The position numbers and the translations under genes were made by a program. From the NCBI RefSeq assembly GCF_014642635.1, contig NZ_BMIQ01000008.1, forward strand, positions 1-64,000: a stretch of 64,000 nt of DNA. Reading direction: 5' to 3'. Below, piece after piece: positions 53,957 through 61,670 of the stretch. Positions within the stretch are counted from its first letter, which is position 1. Each line of letters begins with the position of its first letter. The notes below the pieces were generated by a model. That model worked only from the letters and a program-made list of their open reading frames with translations, had not been told where the DNA came from and searched no databases. The DNA comes from Aureimonas endophytica (GTDB lineage Bacteria; Pseudomonadota; Alphaproteobacteria; Rhizobiales; Rhizobiaceae).

Positions 53957-54397
53957 TCAGTCCTTCGGGTTCGCCTTGACGAAGTCGGCCTTGTCCTCGT
54001 CCGACATGGCGTCGAAGCCGTCGAGCTCGGACTTGCGGAAGGACTTGGTCGCCTCCTCGCCATCCTTGGTGATGACGAGCCAGCCTGAACCCTTCTCCTT
54101 GACGGCATAGACCGCCGGGCCACCGACGCCCCCAGGTCCGACAGGCACATCGCCGACCGGCTCGCCCGTGCGGCCGCTTTCGTTCGTGGCGCCGACTTCG
54201 ACCTCGCCGAGCTCGGGGTTCAGGACGGGAGTCTTGCCCTCGTCGCTGTCGCCGCCCGAGATGACCTCGTAGCGGCCCGCCCAGCCCGTGGGCTCGTCCT
54301 TGACATCGATCTCAGTGCCGATCGGGATCTCTCCGTCCTGGCCGTAGACGCCAGAGCTCTGCGCGCCCTCGTAGGGAGCCTTGATGCGGATTCGCAT
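53957..54397 (-). CDS. Hypothetical phage protein of the head-tail region
   Basis: 146 residues, strand-rich with a glycine/acid-rich middle (GVGGPAVYAVKEKGSGWLVI, KSFRKSELDGFDAMSDEDKA). The start RIRIKAPYEGAQSSGVYGQD. No family recognised; likely a virion or assembly protein because of its place between capsid and adaptor genes. Confidence 0.65.
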   Translation of the reverse strand: MRIRIKAPYEGAQSSGVYGQDGEIPIGTEIDVKDEPTGWAGRYEVISGGDSDEGKTPVLNPELGEVEVGATNESGRTGEPVGDVPVGPGGVGGPAVYAVKEKGSGWLVITKDGEEATKSFRKSELDGFDAMSDEDKADFVKANPKD

Positions 54398-54409
54398 GGC
54401 TTGATTCCT

Positions 54410-54610
54410 TTACCGTTGCGCCTGCCAGCGCGGGCGTTTCGAGGGGTCGATGTGGCGGATACCGTGCCCAGGAACGACTGTTCGAAGCTCGCCAGTGAGC
54501 GCGCATTCCTGCAGCACCCATGGATAGTCGCGATCAATCGCTCTCCATCGGCGATACCCGAGCAAGACGAACAGTGAGAGGAGGCCCCGCAGCCAAGCGG
54601 AGCCTCGCAT
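54410..54610 (-). CDS. Small phage protein after the capsid gene
   Basis: 66 residues: N-terminal hydrophobic segment (SAWLRGLLSLFVLLGY) and a basic tail (RRWRAIDRDYPWVL, RHIDPSKRPRWQAQR). ATG 54610 overlaps the capsid stop (ATGA). A much longer open frame in this phase runs through the capsid gene and is not used. Confidence 0.65.
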   Translation of the reverse strand: MRGSAWLRGLLSLFVLLGYRRWRAIDRDYPWVLQECALTGELRTVVPGHGIRHIDPSKRPRWQAQR

Positions 54611-55650
54611 CAGATCACGACCGAGTAGAAGACGCCCGAGCGACCGTTCCAGTCCGCACGGATCTCGATGCCCATCGCGCCCATCTTGAGGAACTGATAG
54701 TTCGCGGTCGGGTAGTTGCGGGGCATCGCCTGCGTGTTCACCGCCATGCCGATCAGCGGCCGGATGTAATCCGCCGAGGGCACGAAGCCGAAAAAGGCGT
54801 TGCCGGTCAGCTCGAACGAGACCGCGATCTTGCCGATGCGGCGGTTGGCCTGAAGCTGCTGGAGGCGGGTGCCGAGCGAAAGGCCGGCGGAGGTGTTGAC
54901 TTGGCGGTCGAGGTTCCGCGCGATCTCCGGCGAGATGTAGAGATTGACCGGCTGCGACACGAAGTTCGCGTCCAGCATCGCGCCGAACGGCCCGTTGAAG
55001 AACGCGTCGATCGCCGGCCAGTCGGCCGTGGTGAGATCGATGTTCGCGCCGCCGGTGCCGGAGCCGAGATTGATTGCCTTGGCGTAGGGCGACGTCTTGA
55101 TGCCGTAGCCGGTATAGCCCTGGAAAACGACCGTCGCATCGCCGTTGAGCGCGTAGAGCGCCATGTCGCGGCGGATCTTGGCGGTGTGCGCCTCGTCGTC
55201 GTCGGCGATCGCGTCGAAGTTCTCGGACTGCTGCGTGTTCCACTCGCGCCATTCGCGACCATAGGCCGTCGAGAAGATCGGCACGGGCGAGCCGCGGTAG
55301 TCGTACTGGACCTTGTCCAGACCGACCGGCACCTGCCCCGAGATGGAGCGGGTCACCGAGCCGGCGTCGCCCGAGACGCGGTTCAGATGCACGATCTTGC
55401 CGATGTTGACGGTCTTGGCGAGCGGCATGAGGTCCGCCATCCAGGTCTGACCCTCATCGGCGCGCATGACGCGACGGGTGATGTCGTCGAGATCCTGCCA
55501 GGCGTCGCGCGGGAGGACCGAGGCGGCATTGCCGACAGCGGCCATGCCCTCTTCCGTGCGGTGGAAGAACTCGCGATTGAGGCAGACCTCGTCCCACCAG
55601 TTGCCGTGAGCTCGGGAGTTGGCGATCAGCTGATCGTCGAAATATCGCAT
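54610..55650 (-). CDS. Major capsid protein (DUF6260 / HK97-fold)
   Basis: 346 residues: MRYFDDQLIANSRAHGNWWD, LPRDAWQDLDDITRRVMRAD, RGSPVPIFSTAYGREWREW, DMALYALNGDATVVFQGYTG and YNYPTANYQFLKMG-like C terminus. This is a common siphovirus capsid family (DUF6260), which forms the head shell with the scaffold and protease encoded upstream. Confidence 0.88.
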   Translation of the reverse strand: MRYFDDQLIANSRAHGNWWDEVCLNREFFHRTEEGMAAVGNAASVLPRDAWQDLDDITRRVMRADEGQTWMADLMPLAKTVNIGKIVHLNRVSGDAGSVTRSISGQVPVGLDKVQYDYRGSPVPIFSTAYGREWREWNTQQSENFDAIADDDEAHTAKIRRDMALYALNGDATVVFQGYTGYGIKTSPYAKAINLGSGTGGANIDLTTADWPAIDAFFNGPFGAMLDANFVSQPVNLYISPEIARNLDRQVNTSAGLSLGTRLQQLQANRRIGKIAVSFELTGNAFFGFVPSADYIRPLIGMAVNTQAMPRNYPTANYQFLKMGAMGIEIRADWNGRSGVFYSVVI

Positions 55651-55661
55651 CGCCGACCTCC

Positions 55662-56108
55662 TTAGGGCTTGATGTAGTTGCGGGCCGGGCGGACCGCGAT
55701 GAGCTGGTCGGAGCCGGAGGTGTTGTTGTAGGCCTCACCCGCGAAGGCGATGACCTGATTGCCGGACACTGCCGCCACGAGGCGACCGTTGGCGTTGACG
55801 GCAAGTTCGGCGTCGAGCGCGATGTTGTTGCCGGTCGGGATCAGGGCCGCGAAGCTCTGCTCGTCCAGCAGTTCCAGAGCGACGATGCGGTCACCAGCGG
55901 GCCACGCCGTCTCGACCGGCTTCTGGGCGAGGTAGTTGTCCTGCACGACGAACATGCGGCCGCGCGTGGAAGCAGTGGCAGGAACGAACTTGCCGCCAGA
56001 GCGTGCGACCACGGTGCCCGGAAGCACGGAGGTGTCGCAGATGGCCTCATGGGCCTGCGGCAGCGTCTCGCTGGCCGGGCCACGGTTGATCTTGTTGTAG
56101 CGGCCCAT
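55662..56108 (-). CDS. Head decoration or capsid-associated protein
   Basis: 148 residues, strand-rich: ICDTSVLPGTVVARSGGKFV, RGRMFVVQDNYLAQKPVETA, VAFAGEAYNN-like and the ending SDQLIAVRPARNYIKP. Its place between protease/scaffold and capsid genes and its PGTVV and GxxV blocks suggest a decoration protein like lambda gpD. Confidence 0.7.
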   Translation of the reverse strand: MGRYNKINRGPASETLPQAHEAICDTSVLPGTVVARSGGKFVPATASTRGRMFVVQDNYLAQKPVETAWPAGDRIVALELLDEQSFAALIPTGNNIALDAELAVNANGRLVAAVSGNQVIAFAGEAYNNTSGSDQLIAVRPARNYIKP

Positions 56109-56109
56109 C

Positions 56110-56487
56110 TTACTTCGTCTCCGCCTTGGGGGCCTTGAAGCCGTTGCCCTGGTTGCTGTTGCCGGCGAACGCGGGGTTCAGCGGCGCGGCGCCCTGCGGC
56201 TTGGCGTTCTTGGCCAGCGCGCGGGCGGCGTTGAGCGTCAGCTCCTTCGCGGCGGGCTCGTCCATCAGGTTCGCCTTCACGATCTTGCCGCGCAGCTCCT
56301 CGAGCTCGGCGTCATCCTTGGCCTTCTGGTTGGCGACGAGGGTGTTGTGCGCGTCCGTCATCGGCTTGACCGCCGCGGTGACCGCATTGCCGATAGCGGT
56401 GGCCAGGGCATCGGGCTTGAGCGCGTCCGCGAGGGAGTCCACCTTCGCGGAGAGCGCATCGAACTGCTCTTTCGAGACATTCGACAT
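56110..56487 (-). CDS. Nested scaffolding protein from internal start
   Basis: 125 residues, in frame with the protease gene. ATG 56487 (MSNVSKEQFDALSAKVDSLA) has a perfect AGGAG six bases upstream, inside the protease coding sequence, matching the lambda C/Nu3 design. The product is a helical, charged scaffold (AKDDAELEELRGKIVKANLM) with a glycine/proline tail. Confidence 0.8.
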   Translation of the reverse strand: MSNVSKEQFDALSAKVDSLADALKPDALATAIGNAVTAAVKPMTDAHNTLVANQKAKDDAELEELRGKIVKANLMDEPAAKELTLNAARALAKNAKPQGAAPLNPAFAGNSNQGNGFKAPKAETK

Positions 56488-57246
56488 GTCGTTCTCCTGA
56501 TTGTTGGTCTTGGGTTCCCGCTTGGCGCCTCCGAGGGCGTCCATGATGGCGGACTTCACTTGGTCCCAGATGCCGGCTTGCTCGCGACGCTGGAACGCTT
56601 CGACCAAGCGGGAACCCGCGTAGTCGATCTCTTGCTCGGCCATGTCGGCGAGAGCGGAATTGATGACCTCGACCTCTTCCGGCTGACCGGATGAGTTCAC
56701 GAGCATGCCGACGCCCTTCTCGGGCGTGGCGGCGCCTGCCTCGTTCAGCAGGATGGCGTCGTGGTCGAAACGAATGCTGCGGGCGATGTGCTTGTGGTCG
56801 GCAGCGTTGGCCGCTTCCAGGACGCACAGGAGACCCGTGGAGGTGTGGACCGGCCCGCCCGCCTCAATGGCCGCGATCACCGCCTTGCCGCCCTCAGAGC
56901 GGTTGGCCACCTCAACATCAATCACCTTATCCAGCAGCACCCGGCCACCTTCCTGGCGGACGTTCTCGTTCCAGGCGCCGATGTGCCCGATGTTGATGCC
57001 CTCGGGATCGCTGGCGGAGACGAACTTGCCGTTGACCATCGGATGGCCGAGCGGCGCCGGGGTGCGCTCCAGGCTCTTGAACGAGGTCTTGATCTCGTCC
57101 GCCGGGTAGAGGATGCCGTTCATCACCACGTTGTCGGGCAGCGTGGCGCTGGGCACGATCAGGACGTCGCGGCCGTTGCGCTTTTCACGGCGCACGGCTT
57201 TCGCGTTCGCCAACGTGGTGACGTTGACGCGGACGGTCTTGGACAA
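56110..57246 (-). CDS. Prohead protease fused to scaffold (DUF2213 type)
   Basis: 378 residues from TTG 57246 (GGAG about eight bases upstream). N-terminal protease: DVLIVPSATLPDNVVMNGIL, PADEIKTSFKSLERTPAPLG with HPMVNGKFV, and GGPVHTSTGLL where the Ser/His are candidate catalytic residues. Residues ~254-378 are the scaffold part (helical, charged). An open frame to 57312 extends into the portal gene and is not used. Confidence 0.82.
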   Translation of the reverse strand: MSKTVRVNVTTLANAKAVRREKRNGRDVLIVPSATLPDNVVMNGILYPADEIKTSFKSLERTPAPLGHPMVNGKFVSASDPEGINIGHIGAWNENVRQEGGRVLLDKVIDVEVANRSEGGKAVIAAIEAGGPVHTSTGLLCVLEAANAADHKHIARSIRFDHDAILLNEAGAATPEKGVGMLVNSSGQPEEVEVINSALADMAEQEIDYAGSRLVEAFQRREQAGIWDQVKSAIMDALGGAKREPKTNNQENDMSNVSKEQFDALSAKVDSLADALKPDALATAIGNAVTAAVKPMTDAHNTLVANQKAKDDAELEELRGKIVKANLMDEPAAKELTLNAARALAKNAKPQGAAPLNPAFAGNSNQGNGFKAPKAETK

Positions 57247-57259
57247 TGGATGGCTCCGG

Positions 57260-58639
57260 TTACTCGGCGGCCGGGTCTTCGTTGGCCGGCGGTGTGGTGG
57301 CGGCGGCCACATCCTCTTCGGATGCCGTGTCTCGCAGCTTCTCAGCTTCGCTCAGCGGTTCGTAGCCAACGGCGGCACGGATCTCCTCAGGTGTGAAGAT
57401 CCACTCCCCTGAGGCCTGCATCTTGGCGTTGGTGTCGGCCATCTTCGAAGCGCGGTCGATCTTCTCGGCCATTGACGCTTCGGTGAGATCAGCCTGGTCA
57501 ATGAACCAGTCCTTCTCGGGCAGGATACCAAACCGCACCAGCCGAGCGACGAGCTCCATGATCGCCGGGTGCGCGACGTTGGCCCTTCTGCCCATGCAGG
57601 TCTGCGCCCACTCGGCCGCGTCCTCTTGGCTGGCGCGTTCGCCGGTCTGCATGCCGACCAGGATCTTGACCGGCATGGAGATGGAGGCCGCGAAGCTCTG
57701 GAGAGCCACCCCGAAGAAGTGCTCTGGGCTCGGCAGGGTGACGGAGAGCGTCTTGGCTTCCATCCCCTGGAGCATGAGGAGCTGGTCGAAGCCCTTCTGC
57801 CAGTCGGCGACCTGGGCGTTCATTTTATCCGCCAGCTCTTCTGGCGTGACGCCCATGGCCTGGGCCATCAGGCCGATCTGCGCCTCCTTGTCGACCTGCA
57901 GCACCGGGGAGCTCTTGGCGTTCTTCCAGAACCCCTCACCGCCCGCACCCGAGACCTTCTCCATGGTCATCAGGTCGTTGTAGCCGGGCTCCAGAATGGA
58001 CCGGCCGTTGATCGTCCCGTCCTCCGACCAGATGAGCACCCGATCGGGATGGATGCGCAATTGCCGGCGGGCCTTCGTGTCGCCGATGGCACTCTCGTCG
58101 AACTGATACCAGCGCGGCTCGCCATAGGTCTCGCTGGTCGCGTCCTGATCGTATTCGCCGACCTTGAGTTGGCCTTCCCAGACTGGCTCGACTCCCTTGA
58201 GGCCTTCCAGCCCGCCGGGAACGCGCCCGACCGGCTGATCGAATGCTTCACCATCGCCGAGCCGCAGGATCACGCCGGCATATCGCCCGACCATCGACAT
58301 GCGGTCGGCTGTGGCCAGCTTCGACCAGAGCCGCAGCCGCTTGGCCGCAAGCCTGATCTCCCTCTCGAGCGGCGTTTCTTTCCTAGCCGTCTCGGACCCG
58401 TCTCGCTCCTGCTCAAGGAGAAATGGCTCGTCCTGCCACGTCTTCAGCGCCGTCTTGTCCACGCCCGCTGCGGCCACGCTGTTGCGGCAATACATGCGGT
58501 AGAGAAGGTCGAACGTCAGATCCGGCGGGAAGCCGAAGTCGCGGTTGTGGTCGTGCTTGGCGCCTGGGAAGAACCCAGGGAACATCACGTCGAGCCGGCG
58601 GGCCGCGTAGTTGCCGATGCGCGTCAGAGCGTTCATCAC
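57260..58639 (-). CDS. Portal protein (DUF1073 family)
   Basis: 459 residues; ring through which DNA enters the head. AVDKTALKTWQDEPFL-like N terminus, GRYAGVILRLGDGEAF, RVLIWSEDGTINGRSILEPG and VKILVGMQTGERASQEDAAE are typical of DUF1073 portals. Databases sometimes label this family anti-CBASS Acb1-like; gene order supports portal. The start overlaps the terminase stop (ATGA). Confidence 0.88.
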   Translation of the reverse strand: MMNALTRIGNYAARRLDVMFPGFFPGAKHDHNRDFGFPPDLTFDLLYRMYCRNSVAAAGVDKTALKTWQDEPFLLEQERDGSETARKETPLEREIRLAAKRLRLWSKLATADRMSMVGRYAGVILRLGDGEAFDQPVGRVPGGLEGLKGVEPVWEGQLKVGEYDQDATSETYGEPRWYQFDESAIGDTKARRQLRIHPDRVLIWSEDGTINGRSILEPGYNDLMTMEKVSGAGGEGFWKNAKSSPVLQVDKEAQIGLMAQAMGVTPEELADKMNAQVADWQKGFDQLLMLQGMEAKTLSVTLPSPEHFFGVALQSFAASISMPVKILVGMQTGERASQEDAAEWAQTCMGRRANVAHPAIMELVARLVRFGILPEKDWFIDQADLTEASMAEKIDRASKMADTNAKMQASGEWIFTPEEIRAAVGYEPLSEAEKLRDTASEEDVAAATTPPANEDPAAE

Positions 58640-59880
58640 CGATTCCTTGACGACAGGAACATGGCGACGCTGCCGGACCGTTTGATCATCGGACCAACCG
58701 CGTATCGCAGTGCGTCGATGTAATGGTTGTGAGCATCAACGATGTCCGTCAGGATCTCCTGGGTAAGCCGGTCGATCTTGTAGGAGTAGAGGCGAGCCTC
58801 CTTCGCCAATTCGGTGCATCGGGAGTGAATCACGATGCGGCGGAAAGATCGCAGAAACTGAATACCGTCCTCGACGCTCCCTTTCCATTTCTCGACCGCC
58901 ACCGAACGAGGCAGCCCGTGCCGAGAAAGAAAACTGATGGATTCCGGCCGAGCACTATCCCAGCGCGTCGTGTGACAGTCGAAGTCGGGAATGCGCTGTT
59001 TTAGGAAGTTCGTCGTATGATCGAGCTCCAGCCCAACCTTGCCGGCCTCGTGGCTGACGAAAAGCGTATCGCCGGAGACATAGCATCGAACCGCAGCGGT
59101 CGGGTCCTGTGCAAAGCCGAAGTCCCCGCCCTGGTACGGTCCATCCCATGATGGCGAAACCTCGAAGTCTCGGACCTCCCACTTCCCCGCCAGCACCTGC
59201 CGATCGGAATTCGTGAGATAGCCACCCTCCCAAACGTGCTGATAGGTATCAGGATCGAGCCTAGACTGATCGGAAAGGCGTTCGGCTTCCAGAACTGAGG
59301 GAAACCATGGATTGTCGCGCCAGTTCAGCTCGACGATTTTCGCGCCCTCCGGCGGGCTGACCCGAAATCGCTTATTCGTCGGGCTGTCGATCTTCTCCGG
59401 GTTCCAAGTCAGCCAGATCTCAGAACCGTCCTCGCGAACCGTTGGCGTAAGCTTTCGCCACGCCGCCTCTGTGACGTTCTCGGCCTCGTCAATCCAGGCG
59501 ATGAGAATGCGCGCTTTCGATTTCAAGCTATCGAGATTGTGCCGCAGTCCAGCGAAGCGAAAGTCGACACGGCCAGGAAGGCCTGTCGTGCGGATGTACT
59601 TTTCGCCGAGGTCGAAGAACGGCGCGAGCCAAGCCTCATCAGCGATCGCCGACTTGACCTCGCTCATCGAGCTCTCGTCGAGGCTGTTCATGAACTCGCG
59701 GCCGCAGAGCACGACGCCGCTCTGGCCGTTGGCTGCCGCCTGATAGGCTCGGATAGCAGCCATCTTTGCGAAGGTGCGCGTTTTGCCAGAGCCGCGACCT
59801 CCATAGGAGCCACGATAGCGAGCGTCGCCAAGGAAGACAGGTCGAAGCTTCGGCGGAAGCCTAACCCTCGCCGTCGCCAT
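58636..59880 (-). CDS. Terminase large subunit (PBSX-type)
   Basis: DNA packaging motor, 414 residues. ATPase: Walker A GGRGSGKT (27-34) and Walker B ARILIAWIDEAENV. RNase H-like nuclease: GGDFGFAQDPTA, DSARPESISFL and HNHYIDALRYA with the acidic residues. Its start overlaps the small-terminase-like gene by 20 bases. Confidence 0.93.
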   Translation of the reverse strand: MATARVRLPPKLRPVFLGDARYRGSYGGRGSGKTRTFAKMAAIRAYQAAANGQSGVVLCGREFMNSLDESSMSEVKSAIADEAWLAPFFDLGEKYIRTTGLPGRVDFRFAGLRHNLDSLKSKARILIAWIDEAENVTEAAWRKLTPTVREDGSEIWLTWNPEKIDSPTNKRFRVSPPEGAKIVELNWRDNPWFPSVLEAERLSDQSRLDPDTYQHVWEGGYLTNSDRQVLAGKWEVRDFEVSPSWDGPYQGGDFGFAQDPTAAVRCYVSGDTLFVSHEAGKVGLELDHTTNFLKQRIPDFDCHTTRWDSARPESISFLSRHGLPRSVAVEKWKGSVEDGIQFLRSFRRIVIHSRCTELAKEARLYSYKIDRLTQEILTDIVDAHNHYIDALRYAVGPMIKRSGSVAMFLSSRNR

Positions 59881-60157
59881 CGGCGTCGACCAGCTCGATG
59901 CGGGTTATAAGTTCGACCGGACCGCCATCGGCTCCGGAAAGCTGAAGAGGTAGAACTTTGCCGAGGAGACCGGCGAACGCCTTCACGTCCTCCTTAGCGA
60001 CGCGCCGCAGATAGCCGACAAGACCGCCATCGCCAGCATCGTTCTCTCCGACCTCTTCAGCGGCCTGAAGGATGGCTTCCTTCAGCTGTCGCGTCGTCTT
60101 GTTCTGCGAGCCTTTGGCACGGCCGCCACGGCGCTCGCCGGGTTTGGAGCCGCGCAT
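59861..60157 (-). CDS. Probable terminase small subunit
   Basis: 98 residues: a basic N terminus (RRGGRAKGSQNKTTRQLKEA) and helices (LVGYLRRVAKEDVKAFAGLL) ending GKVLPLQLSGADGGPVELI. Proteins of this type precede PBSX-type large terminases and are likely the DNA-recognition subunit. That role is inferred from position and charge. Confidence 0.65.
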   Translation of the reverse strand: MRGSKPGERRGGRAKGSQNKTTRQLKEAILQAAEEVGENDAGDGGLVGYLRRVAKEDVKAFAGLLGKVLPLQLSGADGGPVELITRIELVDADGDGEG

Positions 60158-60175
60158 TGCTATTCTCCGACTATT

Positions 60176-60340
60176 TTAGCCACGGGCCAGTTTGGCATCC
60201 CTTCGCCGCGCCCACCGGTTGCCGACATCAGCGAGCCATTCCGGCTTGGGAAGCATCGGGGTCGCGGGGCGCACAGCAAAGGCTTGAGGCAGCGCGATCG
60301 CCAGCAGGCACGCCAGGAGTTTCCCTCGCTTCGATGCCAT
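60176..60340 (-). CDS. Small secreted phage protein
   Basis: 54 residues with a signal-like N terminus (SKRGKLLACLLAIALPQAFA) and a short charged rest (LPKPEWLADVGNRWARRRDA). No strong ribosome site. It lies between the NusG-like gene and the small-terminase-like gene in the same direction. Function unknown. Confidence 0.45.
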   Translation of the reverse strand: MASKRGKLLACLLAIALPQAFAVRPATPMLPKPEWLADVGNRWARRRDAKLARG

Positions 60341-60501
60341 AGGCGATCCGATCTTATCGACTTTGGCTAAGGTGGGGTAAGATGGCTCAGGACGACGTTG
60401 ACCGCCTCAAAATGGTTGCGCCGCATCAGAAGCCACGCCAATGACAATCCGATGCGGCGCCCGGAACCACCGCTGGGGGAGGATACCATACGGCGGATGC
60501 G

Positions 60502-60525
60502 AAAAAGGCCCGCTTTCGCGAGCCC
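60502..60525 (-). terminator. Rho-independent terminator after the NusG-like gene
   Basis: Reverse strand GGCTCGC (60524-60518) pairs with GCGGGCC (60513-60507) around GAAA, then five T. It lies about 100 bases after the NusG-like gene and ahead of the packaging genes, so late transcription from upstream would have to pass it. Confidence 0.8.
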
Positions 60526-60628
60526 ATAAACCTACATCCTCGACGAACGCTTGCCGCGTCGTCCGGGTGCGCCCTGCGGTCCGCCCTTACGGGTTCCGCG
60601 AGGATCGACGCATCGACCGAGTGGAGAA

Positions 60629-61195
60629 TTACGCCGCCTTCGCAAGACTGGCAAGGGGCACTTCGATAAACCTGTGGGATCCGAGCATCTGCCCCACAAC
60701 CTTTGCTGCATGTCGGCCAAAATAATCATCGAATACAAACTCGATCCCGGACAACCGACCTTTCGTCACCACGACCCTATCACCGGGTTCGAATGAATGC
60801 GGAACATCCTCGCCCTCCCCGTCCACGTCCTTCTCGCTGAAGGCGCCTGCCAACTCCAGCGTGCGAAACTCGTCGACCACGTCGGCGCGAATTCGAACGT
60901 ATCGCTCTTGCCGCCCCTCGTCGTCAGTCATCTCTCGCCCCAGGATCTTGGCGACGCCATCCACCTTGCGCAAGTCGTAGAACCAAGGCGTGTCGCGTGA
61001 CAGCCCGGCGAAAAGATATCCAGTCAACAAGGGAAACCGCACAGACTGTTTTGTGCGCATATGCCGACGTCGAACGAGTTTGACGCCTCGTGGCAAATGA
61101 ACGTGAAAGCCTGCAGCGTGCAGGCCAGCAGCGGCACGCTCCTCGCATCGCGGGTTGGTGCGGACGACGTACCACGAGGGCTGGTCGGAAGTCAT
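60629..61195 (-). CDS. Phage-encoded NusG-like transcription factor
   Basis: 188 residues. NGN domain: SWYVVRTNPRCEERAAAGLH, VRFPLLTGYLFAGL. C-terminal KOW domain: FEPGDRVVVTKGRLSGIEFV then AAKVVGQMLGSHRFIEVPL. NusG paralogues such as RfaH and LoaP bind RNA polymerase and let it pass terminators. This one is the first gene of the leftward late operon, whose body contains several intrinsic terminators, so it may be the phage antiterminator. A housekeeping NusG is normally followed by rplK, which is absent. Confidence 0.85.
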   Translation of the reverse strand: MTSDQPSWYVVRTNPRCEERAAAGLHAAGFHVHLPRGVKLVRRRHMRTKQSVRFPLLTGYLFAGLSRDTPWFYDLRKVDGVAKILGREMTDDEGRQERYVRIRADVVDEFRTLELAGAFSEKDVDGEGEDVPHSFEPGDRVVVTKGRLSGIEFVFDDYFGRHAAKVVGQMLGSHRFIEVPLASLAKAA

Positions 61196-61670
61196 AGGTG
61201 GGCTCCTGCGGTGGCGACGCGGAGCCCGTGACGGAATGCTACGAGCAAGATGGAGAATGATTTACTGGCGCCGGATCGTCAAGGCGCTGGCCTACGTGTT
61301 CACTGGGCACGATGCGTAGTTCACGTAGTTCACACCCTCTCGCGTATACACCCCAAATTCCCATCCGAAAGCCATCTAGGGTAGCATTATGAGGACAATC
61401 AGGAGAACTACGTTAACTACGTGAACTACGAACTTATATGACTGATATATATAGATATTTTCATATTTCGTTGTTCACGCCGTAGTTCACGTAGTTCACG
61501 CGGTTCCGTTCAGAATTGCGATTTTGTTCATCTCGTAGTTCACGTGGTTCACGGTCGATCGTGAACAACGACGTGAACTACGCTGCGCACAATTTTCGCT
61601 GGCAGACTCATCTGATCCGAGAGAGATTGGCCTTCTCGCTGCGGTTGGGCAGCGATGGGAGGCTTACGGG
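61196..61670. other. Intergenic repeat-rich region, candidate origin or control site
   Basis: 475 bases between the divergent NusG-like and 278-residue membrane protein genes. No coding sequence seen. It holds the 9-bp repeat array and an AT-rich core (61431-61470), described separately. Confidence 0.6.
61315..61582. repeat. Array of 9-bp direct and inverted repeats (iteron-like)
   Basis: Unit GTAGTTCAC and its complement GTGAACTAC. Forward pairs CGTAGTTCAC-GTAGTTCAC occur at 61315-61333 and 61481-61499, with GTGGTTCAC as second unit at 61534-61552. Three inverted units sit at 61405-61430, and more at 61561-61569 and 61573-61582. Units 61534-61582 form a near-palindrome centred on GATC. An AT-rich tract (61431-61470) lies in the middle. 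Two further weak units lie at 61293-61302 and 61471-61479. Iterons beside an AT-rich region are the layout of replication origins; tandem inverted operators or partition sites can look alike. Confidence 0.8.

Noticed and set aside
57260-58639. Anti-CBASS Acb1 protein
   Set aside because: The family name is sometimes applied to DUF1073 proteins, but size, motifs and position directly after the terminase show a portal protein.
60532-60738. 68-residue reverse frame overlapping the end of the NusG-like gene
   Set aside because: It overlaps a confident gene in another frame and spans the approach to a terminator; the composition is low-complexity basic.
61290-61590. CRISPR array
   Set aside because: Units are only 9 bp, occur in both orientations and at irregular spacing; there are no spacers of equal length and no cas genes.
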